A stretch of DNA of 37,833 nt from Bacteroidetes bacterium GWA2_40_15 (GCA_001768195.1 MENI01000042.1:1-37833), one strand, 5' to 3'; positions 7,366-15,797 are shown, counted from the stretch's first letter. Translations and numbers: made by a program. Notes: a model not told the origin generated them from the letters alone.

Positions 7366-8157
7366 ATGATGGACTTAATGCAACCCATACTATCAAATAA
7401 AAATTATGAAGAAGAATCAGTTTTTAGTCCTGATAATTTATTGCGGGAAGCAAGACGACAGAAGCAGATAGAAAAATGCAGTGTGCCTAAATTTTGCGTA
7501 CTTGACCCTGATGGAGATATAGTGCAATATTTATTAAAGTCAGGGTATGCAAAAATAAATAAGTGCTGGGCTTGCTATCATACAACATTATTTAGCTTTA
7601 GTTATAATGATATAGAAATCGGGATAATTGGAAATGTTGTAGGTGCTTCATTTGCTGTATTAGTGTCAGAACAACTAATAGCATCAGATTGTGATTTGAT
7701 AATAAGTATAACTTCAGCGGGCATCTTAAAAAAAACACCTGATTATCCTCAATTTATGCTAATAACAGAAACTATCCGAGATGAGGGGACAAGCTATCAT
7801 TACCTGCCATCAAATACTAAAGCAATTCTCAACGAAAATCTTCGGAATAAACTACAACCATTATATTCAAAAGAAGATATCTCAGTTAAGCCTGGCAAAA
7901 GTTGGACAACCGATGCACCATATAGAGAAACACAAAGTGCAATTAAAGTAATGATAGATAATGGAGTAGATGTTGTCGAAATGGAGGCATCGGCACTCTA
8001 TTCATTAGCGATAAAGAAAAATGCGCAAATTATTTGTTTCGCTCATCTAACAAATACAATGGCTCAAACTGAAGGCGATTTTGAAAAAGGATCAGAAAAT
8101 GGCAGTATTGATTCATTGCAATTAATCCAGAAAACTATTGATTTAATTAAATTATGA
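7366..8157 (+). CDS. Nucleoside phosphorylase (PNP/UDP family)
   Basis: A 263-residue cytoplasmic protein with no signal peptide. Family features are a central SITSAG, DEGTSYHY, the substrate segment GKSWTTDAPYRET, and the catalytic-region motif VVEMEASALYSLA. Uridine-phosphorylase-like enzymes cleave nucleosides with phosphate to give a base and ribose-1-phosphate. The length is close to the family norm of about 250-260. A perfect hairpin ATGAAGAT-ATTA-ATCTTCAT (7271-7290) lies 75 nt upstream. The gene sits among sulfur-related fragments without an obvious functional link, and which nucleoside it uses is not clear from sequence. Confidence 0.85.
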   Translation: MMDLMQPILSNKNYEEESVFSPDNLLREARRQKQIEKCSVPKFCVLDPDGDIVQYLLKSGYAKINKCWACYHTTLFSFSYNDIEIGIIGNVVGASFAVLVSEQLIASDCDLIISITSAGILKKTPDYPQFMLITETIRDEGTSYHYLPSNTKAILNENLRNKLQPLYSKEDISVKPGKSWTTDAPYRETQSAIKVMIDNGVDVVEMEASALYSLAIKKNAQIICFAHLTNTMAQTEGDFEKGSENGSIDSLQLIQKTIDLIKL

Positions 8158-8168
8158 ATATTATCAGT

Positions 8169-8249
8169 ATGAATATCGGAATTATTTTAGAAACCAAAGA
8201 ACTAGAAAAAACATTGAATGCTTTTCGAGTTTCTCCTATGCACAAATAA
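8169..8249 (+). pseudogene. N-terminal fragment of a second DsrE-family protein
   Basis: A 26-residue frame reads MNIGIILETKELEKTLNAFR and stops six residues later. This opening is typical of cytoplasmic DsrE proteins (glycine-isoleucine strand, then ExxKAxNAFR). The remaining 80 or so residues of the fold are missing from the following sequence. It lies 11 nt after the nucleoside phosphorylase gene. Confidence 0.5.
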
Positions 8250-8377
8250 CCTCAACTAGTTGCGTTTATTGAGATGTTATGTGATATTTAAGACGAAATC
8301 GGTTGAACATTTTTTTATACGGTAGACAGCCAGTCGAATTTAGACAATGGCAAGTAAAAACTAAAAAACAAACGACA

Positions 8378-9046
8378 ATGAAAACAAAAGTAATTATTTT
8401 GTCAATCATTCTGCCAATGGTAGTTACCATCAGTCAGTATATTGGAACAGAGAATTATTATCACCTTGAATTTGGTAGTAATACAAGCAGCATCGGAGTG
8501 GCTTATGCGTATCCACCTAGCGTGGGAATTTTAACCAAGTCAAAAAACTGTTTAGCGTGTCATCCAAGCAACGGACAGTGGAGTGATGAATCAAAAAACA
8601 TTATTGATATGCTGGAAGCAGACACAAAAAAATCTCTCAAACAATCTGACGGAAGTTTCCTTATTGAAGTCAAACGCAATCAAGCGAAAACCGTTCTCAC
8701 TGTTATTGGAAGGACAAAGGAAGATTTAACAGAGCCGCCCTATCGAAATGCCTGGATTTATATTGACCCAAAAACAATAGAAACAAGTGCACTCTCCAAA
8801 TTTGCTCCAGGATGGGAGTGTAACTTGCAGATGGCTTGCCGTGTGATTGGCGACAAATTAGAAAATTATGAAGGGGCGGAAATAACTTCATTACCTATGA
8901 CTATTCGTCCCACCGATTCCGCACAGGATAGTGAATTGCAATTGCAGGTAATGCTCACTAAAGGAGAATCTGTAAAAGGAAATGCAAAACAAGGAATGAT
9001 GGGCAATTATTTTGAAAAGAAAGTAAAATTGAAAGTGATCGAATAA
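8378..9046 (+). CDS. Secreted protein with one CxxCH haem-binding motif
   Basis: Taken from the ATG at 8378, the protein has 222 residues and begins with a signal peptide (MKTKVIILSIILPMVVTISQ). An upstream in-frame ATG at 8303 would add 25 charged residues before that signal and is unlikely. C58-L-A-C61-H62 (NCLACHPSNGQW) is a single c-type haem site. The rest (about 75-220) is predicted beta-rich and reads like a Y_Y-less sandwich domain with paired strands, but I do not recognise it. The protein probably acts in the periplasm as an electron carrier or haem-linked partner. Its neighbours include DsrE and rhodanese genes, so a role in sulfur-compound oxidation is possible. Confidence 0.75.
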   Translation: MKTKVIILSIILPMVVTISQYIGTENYYHLEFGSNTSSIGVAYAYPPSVGILTKSKNCLACHPSNGQWSDESKNIIDMLEADTKKSLKQSDGSFLIEVKRNQAKTVLTVIGRTKEDLTEPPYRNAWIYIDPKTIETSALSKFAPGWECNLQMACRVIGDKLENYEGAEITSLPMTIRPTDSAQDSELQLQVMLTKGESVKGNAKQGMMGNYFEKKVKLKVIE

Positions 9047-9073
9047 TCATCTAACTAAAACAAGATACCATCA

Positions 9074-9103
9074 TTGTCGAATGACCAATTTTTAATAGAT
9101 TTG
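9074..9103 (+). promoter_or_regulatory. Consensus promoter of the decayed mntA/hepT pair
   Basis: TTG (9074-9076) and TAGATTTG (9096-9103) are 19 nt apart, matching the Bacteroidota -33/-7 pattern. The ATG at 9118 lies 14 nt downstream, so the transcript would have a very short leader. Confidence 0.55.
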
Positions 9104-9117
9104 TAAAAACAATCCAA

Positions 9118-9216
9118 ATGAACCAATCTGAGATTAAAAATATAATCTTGAATCACTTAAAAGGATACGATCTTCTTAAGGTTGGTATTTTTGGATCTTT
9201 TGCAAGCATATTATAG
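9118..9216 (+). pseudogene. MntA-type nucleotidyltransferase antitoxin remnant
   Basis: The 32 codons include LKVGIFGSFAS, the start of the minimal nucleotidyltransferase motif (GSFARG in intact members), and then a stop. The rest of the domain, including the catalytic aspartates, has been deleted. Intact MntA proteins AMPylate and so neutralise the HepT HEPN toxin encoded next to them, which matches the remnant that follows. Confidence 0.6.
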
Positions 9217-9613
9217 AGCATATTCTGATTGCATTAGAAAAATATGACTATCGGCAATCATAAATAAAATAACCCAAATCACTTGAAAATCAATGAATTT
9301 ATGTGTATGATTCCAGATACTCAATTAGAAAAATTAATGAGTTTAGTTGTGGAGTATTGTTAAAGGATTTTAAGACCAACGAGTTAGTTCAAGATGCTAT
9401 CATTAGAAATATTGGGATAATTGGAAAGGTTTCGAAAAAAATCTCTAAAGACACATAACAAACCTATTATAAGGTTCCCTGGAAAGAAATTGCAGGAATG
9501 CGGGACAAACTTATCCATGACTGTTTAGGGGTGGACGTTACTGTTGTTTGGAAAACAATCAAAGAAGACATTTCGACTCTTGAGAGACTATCTTATAAAA
9601 GGGTTTGCCCTTA
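9213..9613 (+). pseudogene. HepT-type HEPN (DUF86) toxin remnant, split by a MITE
   Basis: The pieces in order are IEHILIALEK before the element, KDFKTNELVQDAIIRNIGII after it, then an in-frame TAA, then WKEIAGMRDKLIHDCLGVDV and VVWKTIKEDISTLER. The RDKLIH segment is the HEPN R-x4-H ribonuclease motif, and the order matches intact HepT. Damage consists of the inserted element (9244-9323), a one-base frameshift near 9360 and the TAA near 9460. Removing the element and one target copy restores a continuous frame EHILIALEKLMSLVVEYC. From 9614 to 9828 I see nothing recognisable. Confidence 0.7.
9233..9334. mobile_element. Copy B of the small inverted-repeat element, inserted in hepT
   Basis: The 80-bp element (9244-9323) is bounded by a perfect 11-bp direct repeat, ATTAGAAAAAT, at 9233-9243 and 9324-9334. 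Its ends, TGACTATCGGCAATCATA and (reverse strand) TGAGTATCTGGAATCATA, match at 15 of 18 positions as terminal inverted repeats. It has no coding capacity. In reverse orientation it aligns along its length to the outer parts of copy A at 5173-5366. The two insertion sites differ, and each has its own 11-bp duplication. Confidence 0.8.
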
Positions 9614-9828
9614 ACGAAAGATACTTCAGATAAAGAACTCTACAGGATTACTTATCAGAAAGCTCTAAATCATATCATGAGACATAGAGACATACACGGG
9701 AATTGACTTCTTTCTGGTATGCAAAAAGCTCGTCACATTTTTTGCATCACACCTTTACAATTATATCGTTAAACATAATTTGCCTATTACCTGATGCTCT
9801 GATAAACAAATCTATTTATTTAGGGTTC

Positions 9829-10854
9829 TTACCGAGCTTTCAAAATATCATCCTTGTATCTTCTTCGCTCCAGAATCCTGACATAATCTAATGCCGGCTT
9901 ATTATTGTAATCCTCATACGCTTTCTGAGCCCATCCCAGGGCTGTATCAAGATCACCGTTTATTTCATTTATAATGGCCATGTTATAACAGGCCCTTCCT
10001 GCAATCTTTCCGCTGGAATTATTAGTCTCCTCCTCCCACAGCTGTCCAGCCTCATCCCATTTTCCAACCTGTGCTTTCCGTTTGGCGATCTTGAAATTAT
10101 TTGTCCCTTTTACATAGTAATCACGTGTAACTCTGATCTGATAAGGTAAAAGCCTCATAGCATAACCATGTCCGGATTTGTTACTCACCTGATTTACAGC
10201 CTCTTTTCTTCCAATTAGTGCTGAAGCTGCAACAAGAGGATTAACTCCCCTTCCGGTAAATACAATTGACTCGTCGTAAGAATACTCATCAAGTATCGAC
10301 CTGGTGAATGGATAATAAATACGCCATCCTGTCTTAACAAGTGTTTCCATATTTACCTGGTGTTCAAGTCCTGGGATCTTGCCCAGTGGTGTCTGAATAT
10401 CCACTTTCTGCGAGGAGTAATTGACCCTTGTATCTGTATCATACTTTTCAAGGGCAAAAAGAGCATCAGTGTTTTTTTCACTGCATATCATTTCAACGAT
10501 CTCCCAATTCAGAGGCGAAGGGAAATTCAGGGTCCCGGGTGTTTTGAACTTAATATCGTCGATGACTACCACTGAAGAGAATCTTACGTTACCGGCCAAT
10601 TCATCAGTGAGTCCCTTTACACTCTCCGCAGCTCCATCTTTATCCAGATTTTTGCCTTCGAGTGACAAAGTTTTGTCAATTGCATCGATAACTTTGGTTT
10701 CATCTGTATGGAGATAGCGGTTTATGATCCCTACACTTGTAATTGCAGAGGGCAGCTGCACCGGAGCAGGTTCAACAACATTAAGATATAACTGATTGGT
10801 TTTACAGGATACTAATGCCATCCCTGCTATTAAAATCATCAGGTATTTATTCAT
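9829..10854 (-). CDS. DUF6340-type lipoprotein
   Basis: A 341-residue protein with a lipoprotein signal ending at C17 (MALVSC). It resembles the Bacteroidota family DUF6340: an early SVGIINRY strand, ALFALEKYDTDTRVN near 135, a WRIYYPFTRSILDEY segment near 180, and a helical TPR-like C-terminus (AKRKAQVGKWDEAGQLWEEE, then NMAIINEINGDLDTALGWAQKAYE). The family's function is unknown. The protein is anchored in the envelope. It follows the secreted protein at 10938-11627 by 83 nt on the same strand and may be co-transcribed with it. Confidence 0.8.
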   Translation of the reverse strand: MNKYLMILIAGMALVSCKTNQLYLNVVEPAPVQLPSAITSVGIINRYLHTDETKVIDAIDKTLSLEGKNLDKDGAAESVKGLTDELAGNVRFSSVVVIDDIKFKTPGTLNFPSPLNWEIVEMICSEKNTDALFALEKYDTDTRVNYSSQKVDIQTPLGKIPGLEHQVNMETLVKTGWRIYYPFTRSILDEYSYDESIVFTGRGVNPLVAASALIGRKEAVNQVSNKSGHGYAMRLLPYQIRVTRDYYVKGTNNFKIAKRKAQVGKWDEAGQLWEEETNNSSGKIAGRACYNMAIINEINGDLDTALGWAQKAYEDYNNKPALDYVRILERRRYKDDILKAR

Positions 10855-10937
10855 AGGTTTAATTATATATAATTTGATTTGTCCTCTGACTAATTTAAAT
10901 TATACGGTGATAATGTAAATACCAAAGAGATATTATT

Positions 10938-11627
10938 TTATAGTGCTGCCAGAAAATCCGCAAATCTCAGGATATCCTCCTGCGAATCGAAATTGACTTT
11001 GTTTGATTTCAGGTATTTCTGTATTTCAGCTTCACTATCCGGATAAAGATTCAGTATATTCTTTTTTCTGAACTCCACCAGTTCCCCGGATGAATTCAAA
11101 ATGTAGAATTCAGGACTTCTCTGGAATTCCATATCATCAGCAGGGACCAGTTCATAGATCTTACCATCTAATGGCAAAGAACTATATGAATCTACTGAAG
11201 AGGTTCTGTTTGCAGTGCCCATAGCTCCTTTTTTTACAATATCCTTAAGCACGATCTTATCCCTCAGGCAAACCTTTACTGTTCCGCTGTGGATAAGTTT
11301 AAGATATGTAGTCTTGTAAATAAAGGTATCCTGATCAATAGTTACAATATTTACATCCTTCTTCCTTGCAATTACAAGAGTATCACGATCCTGAACAAAC
11401 TCAATTTCTCCGAGAAGTAAGTTATAGTTTAAGCTGGCGGGACTGACGACTCCGGTTTTCATAAAAACCTGGCCATCAGTAAACCGGGGATAAAGATATC
11501 TTTCATATGGAGGGAATTTTTCAATCACTCTGGTTCCTGCCTCCACAGTAATTCGTTTATAATACTGCGCCTGCATAGAGCTGAATATAAGGAGTACTAC
11601 ACTAATAATACTTATTGCTTTTTTCAT
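10938..11627 (-). CDS. Secreted protein of unknown function
   Basis: A 229-residue protein with a signal peptide (MKKAISIISVVLLIFSSMQA, then QYYKR). The mature part is beta-rich and ends in a helical stretch (SEAEIQKYLKSNKVNFDSQEDI) resembling the C-terminus of many Bacteroidota envelope proteins that describe themselves only as hypothetical. I recognise no catalytic motif. It lies 118 nt downstream of a DUF1080 lipoprotein gene, with an octamer tandem repeat in the gap. An independent transcript is possible. Confidence 0.75.
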   Translation of the reverse strand: MKKAISIISVVLLIFSSMQAQYYKRITVEAGTRVIEKFPPYERYLYPRFTDGQVFMKTGVVSPASLNYNLLLGEIEFVQDRDTLVIARKKDVNIVTIDQDTFIYKTTYLKLIHSGTVKVCLRDKIVLKDIVKKGAMGTANRTSSVDSYSSLPLDGKIYELVPADDMEFQRSPEFYILNSSGELVEFRKKNILNLYPDSEAEIQKYLKSNKVNFDSQEDILRFADFLAAL

Positions 11628-11667
11628 TTCTACAAATTAAAATTCATAAACCTTACCGCCAACTATT

Positions 11668-11739
11668 TGCTGTTATGTCGCTATATCGTTGTGTTGTTGT
11701 GTCGTTGTGTCGTTGTGCCGTTATGCCGTTGCGCCGTTA
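11668..11739. repeat. Nine-unit degenerate 8-bp tandem repeat
   Basis: Nine consecutive octamers follow the consensus TGYCGTTR (for example TGTCGTTG, TGCCGTTA, TGCCGTTG). They lie just past the stop of the DUF1080 gene ending at 11746 on the minus strand. The array is intergenic and not in a gene read here. Period 8 would scramble a reading frame. Confidence 0.8.
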
Positions 11740-11745
11740 TCCTTC

Positions 11746-12414
11746 CTACAAACTCCTAATCCTTATATTCCTCACTCCAGCCTTTGTATTCCACGAAGCA
11801 ATGCCTAAAGGTCGGGAGAGTGTTACTTCCGGACGTATTGAAAGCTTTCTGCCTGTGGTAATAAAATCAATAACTTTTTCCTCATCAATCCATGCTTCAA
11901 TTTTACCATCAGTTACAACCAGTTTTATAACGTACCAGCGGTTCTTCTCAAAGCTCTGCAAAGTGGTTGTCTCATTTTCTGAAGCATGCTTTCCATTGAT
12001 GCAACTCAGACCTACAGTTGTGCCTCCCCATCCTCCTGCAATAAACGTGCAAAAATCATTTTTTACCGGGAAAGTAAGTCCGCAAAAGAAATCGTTCCCC
12101 TCCTTTCTGCGGGCTTCAAGTGAGACTTCATAATTGATTGTTGGAATATTACGGGTATAAGTTATTCCTGTACACCCATCTCCCATACCCAGAATTATTT
12201 CCCCTCCTGATACTGAAACAGGGCCCTGCGGGCCAAAGTTTGTAATCTCCCATCCGTCGAGTGACCTGCCGTTAAAAATAAATGTACTATCCGGCTGCCC
12301 CGATTCAACAGTTTCAACAGTTTCAACAATTTTAAGATCACTATGTTCTGTAGTTCTTCCTCTGCAGCTGAACAATGTCATGAGCCCGATAAGTACTACC
12401 ACTCTGCAGGCCAT
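11746..12414 (-). CDS. DUF1080-like lipoprotein (3-keto-disaccharide hydrolase superfamily)
   Basis: A 222-residue protein. The signal ends in a lipobox (LMTLFSC, C17). A short linker with a repeated VETVETVE precedes a single sandwich domain that begins FIFNGRSLDGWEI, the DUF1080 opening, followed by a Y-E-V-S-L-E-A-R strand, FCGLTFPV and a C-terminal WNTKAGVRNIRIRSL. Compared with the 349-residue homologue at 3116 it lacks the extra N-terminal domain. Its start overlaps the end of the aldo/keto reductase gene by 19 nt, so the two are translationally linked. The natural reading is an envelope protein that binds or hydrolyses oxidised glycosides, with the reductase supplying or removing the keto group. 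Confidence 0.8.
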   Translation of the reverse strand: MACRVVVLIGLMTLFSCRGRTTEHSDLKIVETVETVESGQPDSTFIFNGRSLDGWEITNFGPQGPVSVSGGEIILGMGDGCTGITYTRNIPTINYEVSLEARRKEGNDFFCGLTFPVKNDFCTFIAGGWGGTTVGLSCINGKHASENETTTLQSFEKNRWYVIKLVVTDGKIEAWIDEEKVIDFITTGRKLSIRPEVTLSRPLGIASWNTKAGVRNIRIRSL

Positions 12415-13421
12415 TCCGAACGGAGTTTGAAGAACATTATTTCCTTGTAATACGGCTTTGTTTTTGCTTCTATTTCCAGCATCTGATCAGCTGAAAGAGG
12501 CTTGAAATTTTCTGCAATCTTTATATTCTCCTCAAGCTGGGCAATATCATCCAGTCCGACTATTACTGTGCTTATCGGAAGCGACATTACATACTCCATT
12601 GCCTCTTTCATGGTAATTATTCCTCCATGTGCAAATATCCTGTCGCGGGCCGGGATCTTCATTCCGACAATACCCATATTCTTTGATACTGCTGTCGGAA
12701 GGAATTTCTCAATAAACGGATCATAATGTTTGTCGGCAGCATTAAGTGCCACCAGTACATTGTCAAATGGATACCTGTCGGCCATGGCCTTAAGGACATC
12801 CGGACCTTCATGACCCGTAAAACCTATAAACCTGATAACCTTCTGATCCCTCATTTTTTCCATAGCTTTAACAACTCCGCCTGCTGTAAACCATTTATCC
12901 AGTTCGGTTATTTCTGCTTTCCTTACATTATGCACCTGCCACAGATCGAGGTGATCGGTCTGCAGGTTCTTCAGACTCTTTTCGATTAGTCTCATTGAAC
13001 CATCATATGTGCGGTCATCTGTTTTGGACGCCAGAAAAACCTCCTTACGCCTGGTCTTCATAACCTGGCCTATATTTCTCTCGCTGGTACCTCTTGCTTC
13101 AGCCTTGGCAAGCGTTGCAGTGGCTCTTCCGTAACCTGCAGCAGTATCTATATAATTTATTCCCAGATCTATAGCCTTGTTGATGATCTGAACTGCAAGT
13201 TCTTCCTTTCCGGGTGTCTCAACAGTAGCCTGGCCTCCAAGACTGTAAATACCAACCATATGGCCAGTTTTGCCAAGTGGTCTGAGAGGCATTTTCCCCT
13301 TATTAAAGGTAGCTTCTGCACCATTAGCTGTGTTAATATAAGGATATAATCCAGCAACTGCTGATGCTGCAAGCAGTTTCTGCAGAAATTCGCGACGTGA
13401 ATTCAGGTTTAACTTTTCCAT
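12396..13421 (-). CDS. Tat-exported aldo/keto reductase
   Basis: A 341-residue protein with a twin-arginine signal (NSRREFLQK, then LLAASAVAGLYPY). The (beta/alpha)8 aldo/keto reductase domain shows the catalytic tetrad: D92 and Y97 (NYIDTAAGYG), K133 (FLASKTDD) and H164 (LWQVHN). Family enzymes reduce carbonyls with NADPH. Export of this family is unusual, since the cofactor must be folded in before Tat transport. It overlaps the downstream DUF1080 gene by 19 nt and is divergent from the isomerase gene at 13568. Together with the other Tat-type oxidoreductases here it fits periplasmic keto-sugar chemistry, but the substrate is not known. Confidence 0.9.
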   Translation of the reverse strand: MEKLNLNSRREFLQKLLAASAVAGLYPYINTANGAEATFNKGKMPLRPLGKTGHMVGIYSLGGQATVETPGKEELAVQIINKAIDLGINYIDTAAGYGRATATLAKAEARGTSERNIGQVMKTRRKEVFLASKTDDRTYDGSMRLIEKSLKNLQTDHLDLWQVHNVRKAEITELDKWFTAGGVVKAMEKMRDQKVIRFIGFTGHEGPDVLKAMADRYPFDNVLVALNAADKHYDPFIEKFLPTAVSKNMGIVGMKIPARDRIFAHGGIITMKEAMEYVMSLPISTVIVGLDDIAQLEENIKIAENFKPLSADQMLEIEAKTKPYYKEIMFFKLRSEWPAEW

Positions 13422-13513
13422 ATTTCATTTTTTTTATAAAATTATGAAATATCCGTGAAACAGGAGTTGTATAAGAATGCTCTTTATCATAATTATTTAT
13501 TAATTGAAGGTGG

Positions 13514-13546
13514 TTTGCCAGTATTGAATTTTTATAAGTATTTTAG
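13514..13546 (+). promoter_or_regulatory. Candidate promoter for the plus-strand isomerase-fucosidase operon
   Basis: TTTG (13514-13517) is followed after 21 nt by TATTTTAG (13539-13546), one mismatch from TAnnTTTG. A purine-rich GGGGA (13547-13551) lies close to the ATG at 13568. The match is imperfect. Confidence 0.35.
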
Positions 13547-13567
13547 GGGAACTAAACTAAGCTGATA

Positions 13568-14458
13568 ATGAATAAGTACATCACCCGTCGCAATTTCCTT
13601 CAAAGGAGCATAGCAGCAGGCATAGGGCTGGCTGCCATTAAGAATCTTACAGCCTGTTCTGATCCGGCTAACAAAGGAATGCAGTTCGGACTGGTAACCT
13701 ACCTGTGGGCTCAGTACTGGGATCTGCCTGCAATTATCGCCAACTGTGAAAAATCGGGGTTTGCCGGAGTTGAGTTACGTACCCAGCATGCCCATGGAGT
13801 TGAAACGAGTCTTAATGCGGCACAGAGAGCTGATGTCAAAAAGCGGTTTGCCGATAGTCCTGTAACATGCATAGGATATGGAGCTAATTTTGAATACCAT
13901 AGCCCTGATCCCGCTAAACTTCGTGAGAATATTGACCAGACAAAGGAATACATTAAGCTATGCTCTGATATTGGAGCTACGGGCATAAAAGTCAAACCCA
14001 ATGATCTTCCGGCAGATGTTCCACCTGAAAAAACCATAACACAAATAGCCGCATCACTCAATGAGGTAGGTCAATTTGCAAAAGATTACGGTCAGCTGGT
14101 AAGGGTTGAGGTGCATGGACCAAAGACCCAGGAGATTCCTGTGATGAAGGCTATTTTTGACCAGGTTACCGAACCTCTGGTAAAGATCTGCTGGAACAGC
14201 AACGACCAGGATCTTCTCCCTCCCGGACTGGAAGCAAACTTCAACTCCGTAAAAAAATGGTTTGGCGATACAGTTCATATAAGAGAGCTTAATGACGGTA
14301 ACTATCCTTACCAGCAGCTTTTTGACCTTTTTAAAGCTATTGATTATAAAGGCTGGATACTTCTCGAGGCAAGAACCGAACCTGCAGATACTGTTGCAGC
14401 TATGAAAGAACAGCTGGCAATATTTAATAAAATGATAGACAGGAAGGCTGAAGGCTGA
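13568..14458 (+). CDS. Exported sugar phosphate isomerase/epimerase-like TIM-barrel protein
   Basis: A 296-residue protein. A Tat-type signal (ITRRNFLQR, then SIAAGIGLAA) ends in a possible lipobox at C30 (NLTAC). The rest is an AP-endonuclease-2-like TIM barrel, with GVELRTQHAHG, VRVEVHGPKT, ICWNSNDQD, VHIRELND and ILLEARTEP as the usual beta-strand-end metal-binding segments. Relatives are xylose-isomerase-like epimerases or lyases. Because it is exported, a sugar rather than a sugar phosphate is the likely substrate. A heptamer GAAGGCT, repeated about 2.6 times, runs through its stop codon (14443-14461). It is the first of three plus-strand genes, 39 nt before the fucosidase. Confidence 0.85.
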   Translation: MNKYITRRNFLQRSIAAGIGLAAIKNLTACSDPANKGMQFGLVTYLWAQYWDLPAIIANCEKSGFAGVELRTQHAHGVETSLNAAQRADVKKRFADSPVTCIGYGANFEYHSPDPAKLRENIDQTKEYIKLCSDIGATGIKVKPNDLPADVPPEKTITQIAASLNEVGQFAKDYGQLVRVEVHGPKTQEIPVMKAIFDQVTEPLVKICWNSNDQDLLPPGLEANFNSVKKWFGDTVHIRELNDGNYPYQQLFDLFKAIDYKGWILLEARTEPADTVAAMKEQLAIFNKMIDRKAEG

Positions 14459-14497
14459 AGGAAAACAGAATTTTACATTAATCAGATAAATAAAGTC

Positions 14498-15793
14498 ATG
14501 ATCCGAAAAACAATAATTCCATTATTTCTTGTCCTGGCGATAAATGCCAGTGCTCAAACAACCTATACCCCGACAACTGAAAACCTCAGGTCAAGGGAGT
14601 GGTTCCAGGATGCAAAATTCGGAATGTTCATTCACTGGGGCGTCTACAGCGTTCTTGGTGATGGTGAATGGGTAATGAATACGCAATTCATTGACAAACA
14701 GACATACCAAAAACTTCCATCTTTCTTCAATCCTGTAAACTACGATCCGAAGGAGTGGGTGGCACTTGTTAAAGCTGCCGGGATGAAGTACATAACCATT
14801 ACCAGCAAACATCACGACGGTTTTGCCATGTTCGACTCCAAACTTACCGACTGGGATATAGCTGACCGTACACCTTATAAAAAGGATATTCTTAAAATGC
14901 TTGCTGATGAATGCAGAAAAGAGGGAATTAAGCTTTTCTTTTACCATTCCCATCTCGACTGGTACCAGGAAAACTATTTCCCGCGGGGGAGAACAGGTCA
15001 GACCACCGGTCGCCCTGAAGCCGGCGACTGGTATAAATACCTCGATTATATGGATGGTCAGTTAACAGAACTTCTTACCAATTATGGTGAGATAGGCGGT
15101 ATCTGGTTTGACGGATTCTGGGATAAAAAGGATGCCGACTGGCGGCTTGAAAAAACCTATAAACTGATCCACAGCCTCCAACCGGCAACTCTTATATCAA
15201 ATAATCACCACCAGGCAGTGATCCCCGGTGAAGATTTCCAGGCCTTTGAAAAGGACCTTCCCGGACATAACACTACCGGATTTTCAGAAGAGTCAGAGGT
15301 TGGTGAACTCCCTTTTGAAACATGTGAAACAATGAATAACTCCTGGGGATTTAACCTCCAGGATAAAAGATACAAATCAACGAAGGATCTTATACAGTAC
15401 ATGGTAAAAGCTGCAGGATACAACTCCAACTTTCTTCTGAATGTCGGTCCGATGCCTGACGGCCGAATTCAGCCCGAGTTTGTATCCACACTTAAGGAAA
15501 TGGGTAAGTGGATGGAGAAGAACGGTGAGACAATTTATGGTACCCGCGGAGGACCTGTAGCTCCAAAGAGCTGGGGCGTAACAACAATCAAGAACAATAA
15601 AATTTATGTACACGTTCTTAATGCAGAGGACAGCAACCTGCTGATACCCGATTTTGGCAAAAAGGTGAAGAGTATAACTTCCTTCTCATCCTCTGTAAAG
15701 CTTAAGTTCAAACAGGATGCCTATGGGATCACTATTGTAATTCCGAATGAAATCATAGATAAAACAGATACAATATTTGTAATAGAAATATAA
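14498..15793 (+). CDS. GH29 alpha-L-fucosidase, secreted
   Basis: A 431-residue protein with a signal peptide cleaved near A19-Q20. GH29 motifs are KFGMFIHWGVYS with H46-W47, TSKHHDGFAMFDS with H105-H106, and the nucleophile D205 in GGIWFDGFWD. The C-terminal part forms a beta-sandwich (about 360-431). The acid/base is not certain from sequence; E243 or the ETCETMNNSWGF region are candidates. GH29 enzymes remove alpha-L-fucose with retention of configuration and act in the periplasm. It lies between the TIM-barrel gene and the Dabb gene, with 4 nt to the latter. A second, distinct GH29 at 16350 is convergent with it. Confidence 0.92.
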   Translation: MIRKTIIPLFLVLAINASAQTTYTPTTENLRSREWFQDAKFGMFIHWGVYSVLGDGEWVMNTQFIDKQTYQKLPSFFNPVNYDPKEWVALVKAAGMKYITITSKHHDGFAMFDSKLTDWDIADRTPYKKDILKMLADECRKEGIKLFFYHSHLDWYQENYFPRGRTGQTTGRPEAGDWYKYLDYMDGQLTELLTNYGEIGGIWFDGFWDKKDADWRLEKTYKLIHSLQPATLISNNHHQAVIPGEDFQAFEKDLPGHNTTGFSEESEVGELPFETCETMNNSWGFNLQDKRYKSTKDLIQYMVKAAGYNSNFLLNVGPMPDGRIQPEFVSTLKEMGKWMEKNGETIYGTRGGPVAPKSWGVTTIKNNKIYVHVLNAEDSNLLIPDFGKKVKSITSFSSSVKLKFKQDAYGITIVIPNEIIDKTDTIFVIEI

Positions 15794-15797
15794 CATT

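Noticed and set aside
8303-8377. Upstream start for the haem protein
   Set aside because: It would add 25 polar residues in front of a clear signal peptide; the ATG at 8378 gives a normal export signal.
11615-12133. 172-residue plus-strand ORF through the octamer array
   Set aside because: It is antisense to the DUF1080 lipoprotein gene and starts in the tandem repeat; composition is low-complexity and unlike protein.
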